From positions 1 through 5,321 of the forward strand of contig JAJYGM010000164.1 of assembly GCA_021785095.1 (NCBI GenBank): a stretch of DNA of 5,321 nt, given 5' to 3'. The DNA is from Actinomycetes bacterium. Lineage in GTDB: Bacteria > Actinomycetota > Acidimicrobiia > Acidimicrobiales > Bog-793. The translations under genes and the position numbers were made by a program. Positions 1 through 5,321 of this stretch are shown piece after piece. Position 1 is the stretch's first letter. The number at the start of each line of letters is the position of its first letter. The notes beneath the pieces were generated by a model. That model was not told the DNA's origin. It did not search any database and was given only the letters and a program-made list of their open reading frames with translations.

Positions 1-665
1 GGTACGGCGACTTCTTCGGCGCCCAGACCCAGGCCGTGCTCCCCTACGAGCAGTACCTGAAGCGCTTCCCCGCCTACCTCCAGCAGCTCACGATGGAGTC
101 GAACGGCAAGCACGTCACCCTCGACGGCTCGGCGGTCGACTACGAGACGGGGGCGATCGTCTGGGGCGAGCCGGGGACCAACGGCCAGCACAGCTTCTAC
201 CAGCTCCTCCACCAGGGGACCAAGCTCGTGCCGGTCGACCTCGTCGGCTTCGCCACCTCGCTCAACCCCCTCGGCGACCACCACGACATCTTGACGGCGA
301 ACGTCTTCGCGCAAGCAGAGGCTCTCGCCTTCGGCCGCACCGAGGCCCAGGTCCGCGCCGGAGGCACCTTGGACAGCGTCGTCCCGCACAAGGTGATGGA
401 AGGCAACCGCCCGAGCAACGTCCTCCTCGCGGCACAGCTCAGCCCCCGCGTCCTCGGCGCCCTCGTGGCCTGCTACGAGCACAGCGTGTTCAGCCAAGGC
501 GCGATCTGGGGAGTCGACTCGTTCGACCAGTGGGGCGTCGAGCTCGGCAAGGAGCTCGCCTCCCGCATCGTCCCCGAGCTCGCGGCGCCGTCCCTCCCGG
601 AGCTCGCCCACGACTCGTCCACCAACGCTCTCGTCCGGCGCTACCGGGCGCTCAACGGCAGGTGA
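1..665 (+). CDS. pgi: Glucose-6-phosphate isomerase, C-terminal part (5' end outside window)
   Basis: This cytoplasmic enzyme interconverts glucose 6-phosphate and fructose 6-phosphate, the entry step shared by glycolysis and gluconeogenesis. The frame is open from the left edge (first full codon at 3), so the GTG at 36 is an internal valine and not the start. The visible 220 residues are about 40% of a usual 540-550 residue Pgi. Catalytic residues can be placed by comparison with the rabbit enzyme: the Glu of MESNGK (codon 96-98, rabbit Glu357), the His of [10 protein letters not shown] (codon 189-191, His388) and the Lys of [10 protein letters not shown] (codon 549-551, Lys518). The last motif is the classical second Pgi signature. 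The protein ends with a typical [13 protein letters not shown] tail and TGA at 663-665, so the 3' end looks intact. gnd follows 140 nt downstream on the same strand. The family call is secure; nothing can be said about the N-terminal half. Confidence 0.97.
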   Translation, partial: YGDFFGAQTQAVLPYEQYLKRFPAYLQQLTMESNGKHVTLDGSAVDYETGAIVWGEPGTNGQHSFYQLLHQGTKLVPVDLVGFATSLNPLGDHHDILTANVFAQAEALAFGRTEAQVRAGGTLDSVVPHKVMEGNRPSNVLLAAQLSPRVLGALVACYEHSVFSQGAIWGVDSFDQWGVELGKELASRIVPELAAPSLPELAHDSSTNALVRRYRALNGR

Positions 666-671
666 CGGGCG

Positions 672-692
672 TGACCGGGCTTGTTGACCGGG
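672..692 (+). repeat. Short direct repeat TGACCGGG x2 after pgi
   Basis: Two identical 8-mers, TGACCGGG, start at 672 and 685, so they recur with a 13-nt period. A degraded copy, TGACGGGC, overlaps the pgi stop codon at 663. This could be a binding site pair or chance in GC-rich sequence. The second copy is also the left arm of the inverted repeat at 688-712. No function can be assigned from sequence. Confidence 0.3.
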
Positions 693-712
693 TCGGGCAC
701 GGGGGGACCCGG
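688..712 (+). terminator. GC-rich inverted repeat between pgi and gnd, possible weak terminator or attenuator
   Basis: CCGGGTC (688-694) and GACCCGG (706-712) form a perfect 7-bp stem around an 11-nt loop rich in G. There is no T-run after it, so it is not a canonical intrinsic terminator. It lies 23 nt after the pgi stop, where it could reduce read-through or stabilise the pgi 3' end. The rest of the 666-805 interval holds no convincing -10 element for a separate gnd promoter, so read-through from pgi remains plausible. Confidence 0.3.
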
Positions 713-794
713 CCGGGCGATCGCGCACCGTGAGCCCGCGGGCAGAGAAGTCGCGCGCACAGATCTCGCACACGACGGACCGACACGACGAACG

Positions 795-799
795 AGGAG
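795..799 (+). promoter_or_regulatory. Shine-Dalgarno site of gnd
   Basis: A perfect AGGAG lies 6 nt before the ATG at 806. It decides the start: the next in-frame Met (codon 824-826), where many homologues begin, has no such site. Confidence 0.85.
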
Positions 800-805
800 A
801 CTGAC

Positions 806-1837
806 ATGGCCACGGACAACCCGATGCAGCTCGGCATGGTCGGGCTCGGACGCATGGGGGCGAACCTCGTCCGCCGGCTCATGCGCGACGGCCACCGCTG
901 CGTCGCCTACGACGTGAGCGAGGCAGCGGTCGCCGGCCTCGTCGCCGAAGGTGCCACTGGCGCCTCGTCGCTCTCGGACCTCGTCGCGAAGCTCGAGCGT
1001 CCCCGCGCGCTCTGGCTCATGCTCCCGGCGGGCATCGTCCAGTCGACCCTCGACGAGCTCGTGCCCCTCCTCGACGAAGGAGACGTCGTCGTCGACGGTG
1101 GCAATTCCTTCTACCGTGACGACATCGCCCGCGCGAAGGCGCTCGCCCCGCGAGGCGTCCACTACGTCGACTGCGGCACGAGCGGCGGCGTCTGGGGCCT
1201 CGAGCGCGGCTACTGCCTCATGATCGGCGGCGAGGACGCGACGGTCCGCCACCTCGATCCGCTGTTCAAGACGATCGCGCCCGGGGCCGGCGACGTGGCC
1301 GCGACCCCGGGGCGCACCCGCACCGGCGGCACCGCCCAGGACGGCTACCTCCACTGCGGGCCCAACGGCGCCGGGCACTTCGTGAAGATGGTCCACAACG
1401 GCGTCGAGTACGGGATGATGGCCGCGATCGCCGAAGGCCTCAGCATCATCGAGCACGCGGACGCAGGCAACCACGAGGAGGAGGTCGACGCCGAGACCAC
1501 GCCGCTGCGCGACCCCGACGCCTACCGCTACGAGATCGACGTGGCAGAGGTCGCGGAGGTCTGGCGCCGCGCGTCGGTCGTCAGCTCCTGGCTCGTCGAC
1601 CTCGTGGCGAGCGCTCTCGCCCGCTCGCCGAAGCTCGACGACTTCTCCGGCAGGGTCTCGGACTCGGGCGAGGGCCGGTGGACGGTCGAAGCTGCCGTCG
1701 ACACCGGCGTCCCCGCGGCCGTCATCACCGCCGCGCTCTACGAGCGCTTCGAGTCCCGCGCGAATGGCCAGTTCACCGGCAAGGTGCTCTCGGCGATGCG
1801 CGCGGAGTTCGGCGGGCACGCCGAGAAGAAGGGCTGA
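806..1837 (+). CDS. gnd: 6-phosphogluconate dehydrogenase, decarboxylating, short (probably NAD-type) form
   Basis: The enzyme oxidatively decarboxylates 6-phosphogluconate to ribulose 5-phosphate in the oxidative pentose phosphate pathway, in the cytoplasm. The 343-residue length fits the short bacterial subfamily and not the ~470-residue classical form. The N-terminal Rossmann domain has GLGRMG at residues 13-18. DGGN at 97-100, the substrate-binding CGTSGGVWG at 123-131 and the catalytic helix GHFVKMVHNGVEYG at 190-203 follow; the last contains Lys194, His197, Asn198 and Glu201. The C-terminal all-helical domain carries SDSGEGRWTVEAA near 285-297, typical of this subfamily. After the second strand the sequence is AYDVSE with Asp36, where NADP-dependent enzymes usually have an Asn-Arg-Thr motif, so NAD preference is inferred. 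The gene ends 4 nt before zwf, implying co-translation with it. The function is secure; cofactor use is not proven. Confidence 0.96.
   Translation: MATDNPMQLGMVGLGRMGANLVRRLMRDGHRCVAYDVSEAAVAGLVAEGATGASSLSDLVAKLERPRALWLMLPAGIVQSTLDELVPLLDEGDVVVDGGNSFYRDDIARAKALAPRGVHYVDCGTSGGVWGLERGYCLMIGGEDATVRHLDPLFKTIAPGAGDVAATPGRTRTGGTAQDGYLHCGPNGAGHFVKMVHNGVEYGMMAAIAEGLSIIEHADAGNHEEEVDAETTPLRDPDAYRYEIDVAEVAEVWRRASVVSSWLVDLVASALARSPKLDDFSGRVSDSGEGRWTVEAAVDTGVPAAVITAALYERFESRANGQFTGKVLSAMRAEFGGHAEKKG
1828..1833 (+). promoter_or_regulatory. Probable Shine-Dalgarno site of zwf inside the gnd 3' end
   Basis: GAAGGG overlaps the last gnd codons and sits 8 nt before the GTG at 1842. It supports that start over the later in-frame GTG at 1893, which is preceded only by C/G-rich sequence. 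The arrangement fits translational coupling of gnd and zwf. Confidence 0.6.
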
Positions 1838-1841
1838 CGAG

Positions 1842-3320
1842 GTGGTCGGCGAGCGCCCCGCCGGCACCCGCCCGGCCGCGCCGCGCCCCGGGGTGCCGCG
1901 GCCGGACAACCACGTCGTCGTGCTCTTCGGCGCCACCGGCGACCTCGCGAAGCGCAAGCTCTTGCCGGGACTGTTCCATCTCGCGACGAGCGGGCTGCTC
2001 CCGGAGCACTACCGCGTCGTCGGATCCGCCCCCGCAGCCGTCGCTCTGGACGACGAGGAGTTCCGCCGCCACGCGCGCGACGCCGTCGCCGAGCACGGCA
2101 TCACGAAGCCCGAGGGACCTGCGTGGGAGAGCTTCGAGCGGTCGCTCTCCTTCGCCGCCGCAGACCCTTCCGACACGTCCCCGCTGTTCGCGAAGCTCGC
2201 CGAGGCGGAGCGAGCCGTCGGCGGCACCCCCCGGCGGCTCTTCCACCTCGCCGTCCCGCCGCCCGCGTTCCCGAGCGTCGTCGCGATGCTCGGCGCCGCC
2301 GGGCTCGCAGAGGGCGCCCGGGTCATCGTCGAGAAGCCGTTCGGCACCGACCTCGCCTCGGCTCGGGCGCTCAACGCCACCATCCACGAGGTGTTCGACG
2401 AGTCCCAGGTCTTCCGGATCGACCACTTCCTCGGCAAGGAGTCGGTCGACAACATCCTCGCCTTCCGCTTCGCGAACGGGCTCTTCGAGCCGATCTGGAA
2501 CCGCGAGCACGTCGCGTACGTCCAGATCGACGTCCCCGAGACGCTGGGGCTCGAGGGCCGCGCCGGCTTCTACGAGGGCACCGGTGCGTTTCGCGACATG
2601 GTCGCCACGCATCTCCTCCAGGTCCTCGGCTTCGTCGCGATGGAGCCGCCCGTGACCTTGTCGGCGAAGTCGCTCCGGGACGAGACGGCGAAGGTGTTCG
2701 AGGCGATGGCGCCGGTCGAGCTGCACGACGTCGTGCGGGGCCAGTACGACGGCTACCTCGACGAGCCGGGTGTCGCACCTGGCTCGACGACCGAGACCTT
2801 CGTGGCGCTGCGTGTGCTCGTCGACAACTGGCGCTGGCACGGCGTGCCGTTCTACCTCCGCACGGGGAAGTGCATGGCGGCGAGCCGCCAGGTGGTGACG
2901 ATCGGCTTCCGCCAGCCGACGCTCCGCATGTTCGACCTCGGGACGCGCCAGGCATGGTCCGACGCGGGCAACGAGCTCGTCATCGACTTCGAGGACCCGG
3001 GCTCGATCTCCGCGCGGTTCCTCGCGAAGGAGCCCGGACCGGCGATGCGCCTCGGGACGGCCGCCATGACCTTCTCCTACGACAGCTCGTTCGCGACGGC
3101 GAACGACCTCGAGGGCTACGAGCGGCTCATCCTCGACGCGATGCTCGGCGACCAGTCGCTGTTCACCCGTGCCGACGGCATCGAACGTCTCTGGGAGGTG
3201 TCCGCTCCACTGCTCGAGAGCCCGCCCCCGATCGAGACCTACCCGAAGGGCTCGTGGGGACCGACCTCGGTCCGGCGCATCCCTGCGCCGCACCGCTGGC
3301 ACCTGCCGGAGCGCTCGTGA
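1842..3320 (+). CDS. zwf: Glucose-6-phosphate 1-dehydrogenase
   Basis: The enzyme oxidises glucose 6-phosphate to 6-phosphogluconolactone, the first step of the oxidative pentose phosphate pathway. From the GTG at 1842 it has 492 residues, normal for the family. A Pro/Arg/Ala-rich tail of about 23 residues precedes the coenzyme motif GATGDLAKRKL (30-40). EKPFGTDLASA at 164-174 and the active-site signature RIDHFLGKE at 192-200 follow; Asp194, His195 and Lys199 match Leuconostoc Asp177, His178 and Lys182. RDMVATH places the general-base His at 257 (Leuconostoc His240). NWRW.GVPFYLRTGK at 329-343 and GSWGP at 470-474 complete the family pattern. Two oddities: the loop after VRGQY (298-302) is about 10 residues shorter than in E. 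coli, and Pro64 (GSAP) replaces the Arg that contacts the NADP 2'-phosphate. The start lies 4 nt after gnd. An upstream start at 1764 would overlap gnd by 74 nt and encode non-conserved sequence; the GTG at 1893 is an alternative giving 475 residues. Confidence 0.96.
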   Translation: MVGERPAGTRPAAPRPGVPRPDNHVVVLFGATGDLAKRKLLPGLFHLATSGLLPEHYRVVGSAPAAVALDDEEFRRHARDAVAEHGITKPEGPAWESFERSLSFAAADPSDTSPLFAKLAEAERAVGGTPRRLFHLAVPPPAFPSVVAMLGAAGLAEGARVIVEKPFGTDLASARALNATIHEVFDESQVFRIDHFLGKESVDNILAFRFANGLFEPIWNREHVAYVQIDVPETLGLEGRAGFYEGTGAFRDMVATHLLQVLGFVAMEPPVTLSAKSLRDETAKVFEAMAPVELHDVVRGQYDGYLDEPGVAPGSTTETFVALRVLVDNWRWHGVPFYLRTGKCMAASRQVVTIGFRQPTLRMFDLGTRQAWSDAGNELVIDFEDPGSISARFLAKEPGPAMRLGTAAMTFSYDSSFATANDLEGYERLILDAMLGDQSLFTRADGIERLWEVSAPLLESPPPIETYPKGSWGPTSVRRIPAPHRWHLPERS

Positions 3321-3327
3321 CGAGCGC
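3311..3327. terminator. Perfect hairpin with the zwf stop codon as its loop; possible bidirectional terminator
   Basis: GCGCTCG (3311-3317) and CGAGCGC (3321-3327) are exact reverse complements separated only by TGA, the zwf stop codon. The stem is 7 bp and almost pure GC. No T-run follows on either strand, so it would be a U-tract-free (I-shaped) terminator of the kind proposed for high-GC Gram-positives. It lies between convergent zwf and the minus-strand secreted-protein gene, which ends 33 nt further on, so it could serve both. A chance palindrome in GC-rich coding sequence cannot be excluded. Confidence 0.45.
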
Positions 3328-3360
3328 CTGGGCCGTGCGCCGAGAGCGCGCCGGGGCGGC

Positions 3361-4068
3361 TCAGTGCGGCAGCGGCGTGGCGCTCGGCGCCGGGATGTAG
3401 GCGACACCGCCGACGGCCGTCACCGCGAAGCTCTCCGAGAGATGGCTCAGGTGGCCCGCGCTGACCTGCGCGAGCGCGGTCCCGCCGGCCTCCTCGTCGA
3501 ACGCGAGCAGCTCGCCTCCGCTGTTCGCGATGCACGCGCGCTGCGCGATCGAGACGATCCCGTGCGTCGGCGGCGTCGTCTCGGTGTAGGCGGTTCCGGC
3601 CACCTTCGCGACCGTGCACGAGCCGGCCCTGCGGAGCACCACGCCGAAGGAGCGCAACAACCCGACCCAGGCCTTCGCCGCGGTGACCTCGCCGCTGTTG
3701 GCCCAGTAGTCCTTCGGCTCGGGCACCGCCTCGGTGAGCGAGCCGAGCACCTCGTAGGTCTTCGCGCCGACGACGATCGTGCGCGCCGGATGGTGCGAGG
3801 CCCCGATGTAGGCGTCGACCTCGAAGTCCGTCGGGCTGTGCGCCCGCCCCACGATGACGATGCCGGACGTCCCGCTCCCGTCCGCCGACCTGTACGCGAA
3901 GTCCCGCAGCTTCGTCAGCGCGGCGAGGTCCGTCGCCGGGCCGCTGCGAAGGCTCGCGCTCGCCGGACCGGGCAGTGCGGACACCGCGGCGAGCGCCCCG
4001 AGCGCCGCGCAGGCAGCGGCGGCGACCCGGCGGGGCGCGGGCAGTGACCGGGAGAGGGCGGCGGGCAT
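3361..4068 (-). CDS. Secreted protein of unknown function (signal peptide)
   Basis: The predicted protein has 235 residues. The N-terminus reads as a Sec signal peptide: arginines at 7, 13 and 14, a hydrophobic run VAAAACAALGALAAVSAL at 15-32, then PGPASA with likely cleavage after Ala38. Cys20 is too early and poorly placed to be a lipobox. The mature part is about 197 residues, with Cys151 (GSC) and Cys179 (RAC) as the only cysteines, which could form a disulfide. It begins with a helix-like segment (47-60) and then alternates strand-like stretches (SGIVIVGRAH at 68-77, ARTIVVGAKTYEVLGS at 95-110, TVAKVAGTAY at 152-161). This order resembles LolA/LppX-LprG-type folds that bind lipids or other hydrophobic ligands, but I recognise no diagnostic motif and this is a weak inference. 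The start is the first available in frame; it lacks a well-spaced Shine-Dalgarno but has a -10 element 7 nt upstream. It lies 126 nt downstream of the membrane-protein gene and converges on zwf. Confidence 0.82.
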   Translation of the reverse strand: MPAALSRSLPAPRRVAAAACAALGALAAVSALPGPASASLRSGPATDLAALTKLRDFAYRSADGSGTSGIVIVGRAHSPTDFEVDAYIGASHHPARTIVVGAKTYEVLGSLTEAVPEPKDYWANSGEVTAAKAWVGLLRSFGVVLRRAGSCTVAKVAGTAYTETTPPTHGIVSIAQRACIANSGGELLAFDEEAGGTALAQVSAGHLSHLSESFAVTAVGGVAYIPAPSATPLPH

Positions 4069-4075
4069 GGCGCGG

Positions 4076-4081
4076 ATCGTA
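4076..4081 (-). promoter_or_regulatory. Putative -10 element (TACGAT) giving a leaderless transcript
   Basis: On the minus strand TACGAT matches the actinobacterial TANNNT -10 consensus, and is conspicuous in a GC-rich intergenic region. Seven bases separate it from the ATG at 4068, so transcription would start at or within 1 nt of the A of the ATG. The only Shine-Dalgarno-like string, GAGAAG, is 13 nt from the ATG, too far for normal use. A -35 is poor: the best candidate is TTCGGA with a 19-nt spacer. Confidence 0.5.
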
Positions 4082-4103
4082 CTTCTCGACGCGGTCCGCG
4101 TCC

Positions 4104-4196
4104 GAAGCGCCGCACGACGGTGGCGCGGGTCTCGTCCGGCCCGAGGGCGCGGCCGACCTCCTCGAGGAAGCGCCCCCGCTCGGCGGCCGGCGGGTC
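4104..4196 (-). other. Codon-periodic segment without a start codon; possible gene remnant
   Basis: Reading the minus strand from 4196, 31 consecutive codons all end in G or C. Of the 17 A/T bases in the segment, 4 are in position 1, 13 in position 2 and none in position 3, the signature of coding sequence at this base composition. The frame reads DPPAAERGRFLEEVG then RALGPDETRATVVRRF, an amphipathic helix followed by a turn. The style resembles the last residues of some class I SAM-dependent methyltransferases, but that is only an impression. There is no ATG or GTG upstream in this frame, the frame differs from both neighbours, and the bias stops after about 4104. It is either a decayed 3' end of a lost gene or chance. 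Confidence 0.3.
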
Positions 4197-5321
4197 AGCG
4201 CTTGACGAGCACCATCGTCCAGGGGTGAGGGTCGATCTGGAAGGTGAACCTCGTCCCGGCGGGGACCCGCGCGAAGCTCGACACCTGCGCCTGCCAGTCG
4301 ACCCGCCCGAGGGGCCGGTAGTGCCAGTCCTGCGGCACGCCGAGCACGGCGACGGCCCCGGCGAGGACGACCCCCGCGGCGAGCATCGCCCGGGGCCGCC
4401 GTCGTGCCACGAGCCAGACCGTGTCCGCGAGGAGCGCGAGCGTCGGGTAGAGCCAGTAGCGCATCTGGCCGTCGTGGACGAGGGCGAGCCACTGGGGCCG
4501 GGTGATGCTCACGACCGGCGTGAGGAGCGAGGCGGCGAGCACGAGGCCCGCGAAGACGTTGAGCAGGCGCAGCTCGAGTGGACCCAGCGCGACGGCAGCG
4601 AGCGCGAGGAGCGCTCCCGCGCCGGCGAGCACCGAGCACACGACGAGCGCGTGGCCGCCGGCGAGCACGGACGTGACCGTCGACTGGCCGAGGAAGGTCC
4701 CCCCGACGACCTCGCCGCCGAGGATCTCGACGAGGCGCGGCAACGTCGCACCGAGCGGGCCGTAGTGGCCGCGCGGCGAGCCCGCGAGCTCGTAGACCTG
4801 CACGGCGGAGCAGGCCGCGACACAAGAGGCGAGCACGAGCGACCAGGCTTCCCGCCGGGCGAGGAGCACGACGCCGGCGACGGGGAGCAGCGCCAGGCAG
4901 AACGGTCCCGTGAGGCCGGACAGCACGACGACCGCGACGTCGAGCACGCGCCACGCGCCCCCGGCCGGCGTGGCGAGCACCACGAGCAACGCGAGCAGGC
5001 CGAGGTGCCACTGGGCGTTCGTGAGGTTGAGGTTCACCTCCCGGGAGTTCGGGACGCCGAGGTACGCGGCCGCGAGGAGGAGCCGGACCGAGCGGCGCGG
5101 CACGAGGTGCGCGAACCGGCGGCTCGCGACGAGCGCCGCGGGGAGCACCTGGACCGCGAGCGCGAGGAGCACGAAGAGCAGCGGCAGGCGTACGAGCGGC
5201 ACGACGAGCCCGAGGTCGGCGACGAGGCGCGGGAAGGTCTGCAGGTAGCCGGTGTGCGGATCGAGCAGCGGCGCGAACCATCCCCGGTTGTAAGCGCCGG
5301 CGAACCAGTCGCGACCGTCCT
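4195..5321 (-). CDS. Polytopic membrane protein of unknown function, GT-C-glycosyltransferase-like (5' end outside window)
   Basis: The frame is open from the right edge (first full codon 5319-5317) to TGA at 4197-4195, giving 374 visible residues. The GTG at 5202 is therefore internal. The first 39 residues, DGRDWFAGAYNRGWF then APLLDPHTGYLQTFPRL, look like the first external loop of a polytopic enzyme; GT-C glycosyltransferases carry a catalytic acidic residue there, and Asp1 or Asp4 is a candidate. About eight hydrophobic segments follow, near 40-63, 78-90, 106-120, 125-154, 158-176, 225-247, 250-272, 289-305 and 312-329 (some weak). Distinctive motifs are NSREVNLNLTNAQWHLG at 91-107 and GQMRYWLYP at 284-292. 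A soluble tail of about 45 residues ends IDPHPWTMVLVKR, which looks like a natural C-terminus. The likely place is the cytoplasmic membrane; a role in transferring sugar from a lipid-linked donor is inferred from architecture only. The product is not a recognised named protein. Confidence 0.85.
   Translation of the reverse strand, partial: DGRDWFAGAYNRGWFAPLLDPHTGYLQTFPRLVADLGLVVPLVRLPLLFVLLALAVQVLPAALVASRRFAHLVPRRSVRLLLAAAYLGVPNSREVNLNLTNAQWHLGLLALLVVLATPAGGAWRVLDVAVVVLSGLTGPFCLALLPVAGVVLLARREAWSLVLASCVAACSAVQVYELAGSPRGHYGPLGATLPRLVEILGGEVVGGTFLGQSTVTSVLAGGHALVVCSVLAGAGALLALAAVALGPLELRLLNVFAGLVLAASLLTPVVSITRPQWLALVHDGQMRYWLYPTLALLADTVWLVARRRPRAMLAAGVVLAGAVAVLGVPQDWHYRPLGRVDWQAQVSSFARVPAGTRFTFQIDPHPWTMVLVKR

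Noticed and set aside
684..712. TTGACC at 684 as the -35 of a gnd promoter
   Set aside because: The matching -10 position (about 707-712) is GACCCGG-type sequence with no TANNNT-like hexamer, and none occurs in the rest of the gap.
1764..1841. Start of zwf at ATG 1764
   Set aside because: It would overlap gnd by 74 nt and add 26 Arg/Ser/Cys-rich residues not seen in this enzyme family; the codons there are explained by gnd.
641..1957. A 438-codon open frame antisense to gnd
   Set aside because: Same reason: low-complexity antisense shadow of a well-supported gene.
1773..3407. A 544-codon open frame antisense to zwf
   Set aside because: It lies opposite a gene with full family motifs, is Arg-rich with no recognisable domain, and is explained by the codon bias of zwf.
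4009..4068. Lipoprotein signal with Cys20 in the secreted protein
   Set aside because: The residues before Cys20 are Ala-Ala-Ala with no Leu/Val at -3, the Cys is in the middle of the hydrophobic run, and a standard Ala-X-Ala cleavage site follows later.
4067..4228. Small plus-strand gene from ATG 4067 across the intergenic region
   Set aside because: The product is Arg/Pro/Gly-rich without motifs, has poor codon periodicity and overlaps the 3' end of the membrane-protein gene in antisense.
3239..5281. A 680-codon open frame on the minus strand spanning both minus-strand genes
   Set aside because: It is extremely rich in Arg, Ala, Pro and Gly, the usual product of an off-frame reading of GC-rich genes, and overlaps two frames with signal-peptide or membrane-protein character.

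Overview
The window is a high-GC stretch (roughly 70% G+C by eye, with coding third positions almost all G or C). It reads as bacterial chromosome, most likely Actinomycetota and possibly an Acidimicrobiia-like lineage. That placement is an inference from base composition, GTG starts, the subtype of the 6-phosphogluconate dehydrogenase and an actinobacterial-style leaderless promoter. No RNA gene, CRISPR array, insertion sequence or phage gene was seen.

The left two thirds (1-3320, plus strand) is a central-carbon cluster: the 3' end of pgi (glucose-6-phosphate isomerase), a complete gnd (short-type 6-phosphogluconate dehydrogenase) and a complete zwf (glucose-6-phosphate dehydrogenase). Together they join glycolysis to the oxidative pentose phosphate pathway at glucose 6-phosphate. 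gnd and zwf are 4 nt apart and probably co-translated. pgi and gnd are separated by 140 nt that hold an inverted repeat and a short direct repeat. All catalytic residues I could place are present in the three enzymes. Both dehydrogenases lack recognisable determinants for the NADP 2'-phosphate: an Asp sits after the second strand of the Gnd Rossmann fold, and a Pro replaces the usual Arg in Zwf. This raises the possibility of an NAD-linked oxidative branch, which is the most interesting biochemical hint here.

The right third (3361-5321, minus strand) converges on zwf. It holds a small secreted protein of unknown function and, upstream of it, a polytopic membrane protein of unknown function with GT-C glycosyltransferase-like features. 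The membrane protein gene is still open at the right edge of the window. The secreted-protein gene has no well-placed Shine-Dalgarno but has TACGAT 7 nt before its ATG, suggesting a leaderless transcript. A perfect hairpin whose loop is the zwf stop codon lies at the convergent junction. Between the two minus-strand genes is a segment of about 93 nt with strong codon periodicity but no start codon, possibly a gene remnant. There is no gene-free stretch longer than 140 nt.
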